From an uncultured Cytophagaceae bacterium (GTDB lineage: Bacteria; Bacteroidota; Bacteroidia; Cytophagales; Spirosomataceae): a stretch of DNA of 64,000 bases. The stretch spans positions 1 to 64,000 of the forward strand of contig CAIUGL010000084.1 of NCBI GenBank assembly GCA_903898715.1. Reading direction: 5' to 3'. Shown in pieces: positions 63,779 to 64,000 of the stretch (position 1 is the first letter of the stretch; the number at the start of each line of letters is the position of its first letter). Made by a program: the position numbers and the translations under genes. The notes beneath the pieces are model-generated. The model was given only the letters and a program-made list of their open reading frames with translations, did not search any database and was not told the origin of the DNA.

Positions 63779-64000
63779 CAACTGCCGCAAAATCTACAGC
63801 TCTACCCGCGTGATGCTCAAAATATCGCATACATTCCCATTTCAGGGCGGATGAATGCAGGTACACCGGGCGCTATTTCGGTTAACGTCAAAAAAAATAA
63901 TTCCCCCTACTCGTATGTCAAAACCGCACTAAAAACAGCCGGGGACTTTACAATACGCATTCCTATTCGAGCTGAATTAGCCGAATACCATATAGATGTA
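63701..64000 (+). CDS. Secreted sialate O-acetylesterase-like protein, 5' end only
   Basis: The first 100 residues of a gene that runs off the window. A TTG start gives MKFIPTLLLISVCVHHGLVGQQITFHQL, a plausible signal peptide, then PQNLQLYPRDAQNIAYIPIS, SVNVKKNNSPYSYVKTALKT and FTIRIPIRAELAEYHIDV. This N-terminal beta domain resembles that of Bacteroidota SGNH/sialate O-acetylesterase-like proteins, but I base that on memory of the pattern. No ATG exists in frame upstream before the stop at 63683. Family is uncertain because the catalytic domain is not in the window. Confidence 0.5.
   Translation, partial: MKFIPTLLLISVCVHHGLVGQQITFHQLPQNLQLYPRDAQNIAYIPISGRMNAGTPGAISVNVKKNNSPYSYVKTALKTAGDFTIRIPIRAELAEYHIDV

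Noticed and set aside
1-64000. CRISPR array, insertion sequence, prophage or defence island
   Set aside because: No regularly spaced repeats, transposase, integrase, phage structural or restriction genes were seen. The only direct repeats are the 46 bp pair and the degenerate spacers.

Overview
The window looks like a chromosomal segment of an aerobic, heterotrophic member of Bacteroidota, most likely order Cytophagales. This rests on a complete gldK-gldL-gldM-gldN type IX secretion/gliding cluster, a PorP/SprF-like gene and gldD, a SusC/SusD pair, the Bacteroidota GlmU-like protein, a DUF4271 gene beside hemD, and repeated TAnnTTTG promoter boxes. Genus cannot be fixed from the sequence. Coding density is high, with many 1-50 bp gaps or overlaps. 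I see no transposase, integrase, prophage, CRISPR array or rRNA.

Layout. 1-7753: the 3' part of a NagB/PIG-L fusion gene, convergent with a leftward set encoding a two-subunit-like FAD/Fe-S 2-hydroxyacid dehydrogenase, a YhhN lysoplasmalogenase, a GT2 glycosyltransferase and a GT39-like membrane glycosyltransferase. 7834-10281: class I ribonucleotide reductase alpha subunit, followed upstream by a 522 bp AT-rich gap. 10804-15189: rightward L31, then glmU-like, holB, hemC and an RmlD-like reductase, nearly all touching. 15193-16921: leftward obg and adk. 17185-23065: SusC/SusD and a nitroreductase. 23062-28456: leftward pyk-plsC-gldD-priA.

28663-37240 is the leftward motility/secretion block (gldN, gldM, gldL, gldK, porP-like) followed by hemD, DUF4271 and sucD. 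37383-40400 runs rightward: recN and three overlapping small lipoprotein genes including a Sco protein and a cytochrome c. 40393-43447: lptC, an outer-membrane protein and an MscS channel. 43482-50076 is branched-chain amino-acid synthesis (ilvD-ilvB-ilvN-ilvC and a separately terminated leuA), so the cell can make valine, isoleucine and the leucine precursor. 50177-54605: ABC exporter, lhgO and anmK. 54731-57320: an RluA-type pseudouridine synthase and tRNA-Arg(CCG), separated by a 1.8 kb AT-rich module bounded by a 46 bp direct repeat. 57377-64000: a FISUMP lipoprotein, a large secreted alpha-glucuronidase-like protein, a dienelactone hydrolase, a secreted amidase and the 5' end of a probable sialate O-acetylesterase.

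The most unusual signals lie in non-coding DNA: the direct-repeat-bounded module beside the tRNA, a perfect 25 bp palindrome after lhgO, two copies of a degenerate spacer repeat with the same orientation relative to transcription, a large hairpin before the TTG start of anmK, and a broken small reading frame antisense to the last gene. No clearly new multi-gene defence or biosynthetic system was found.
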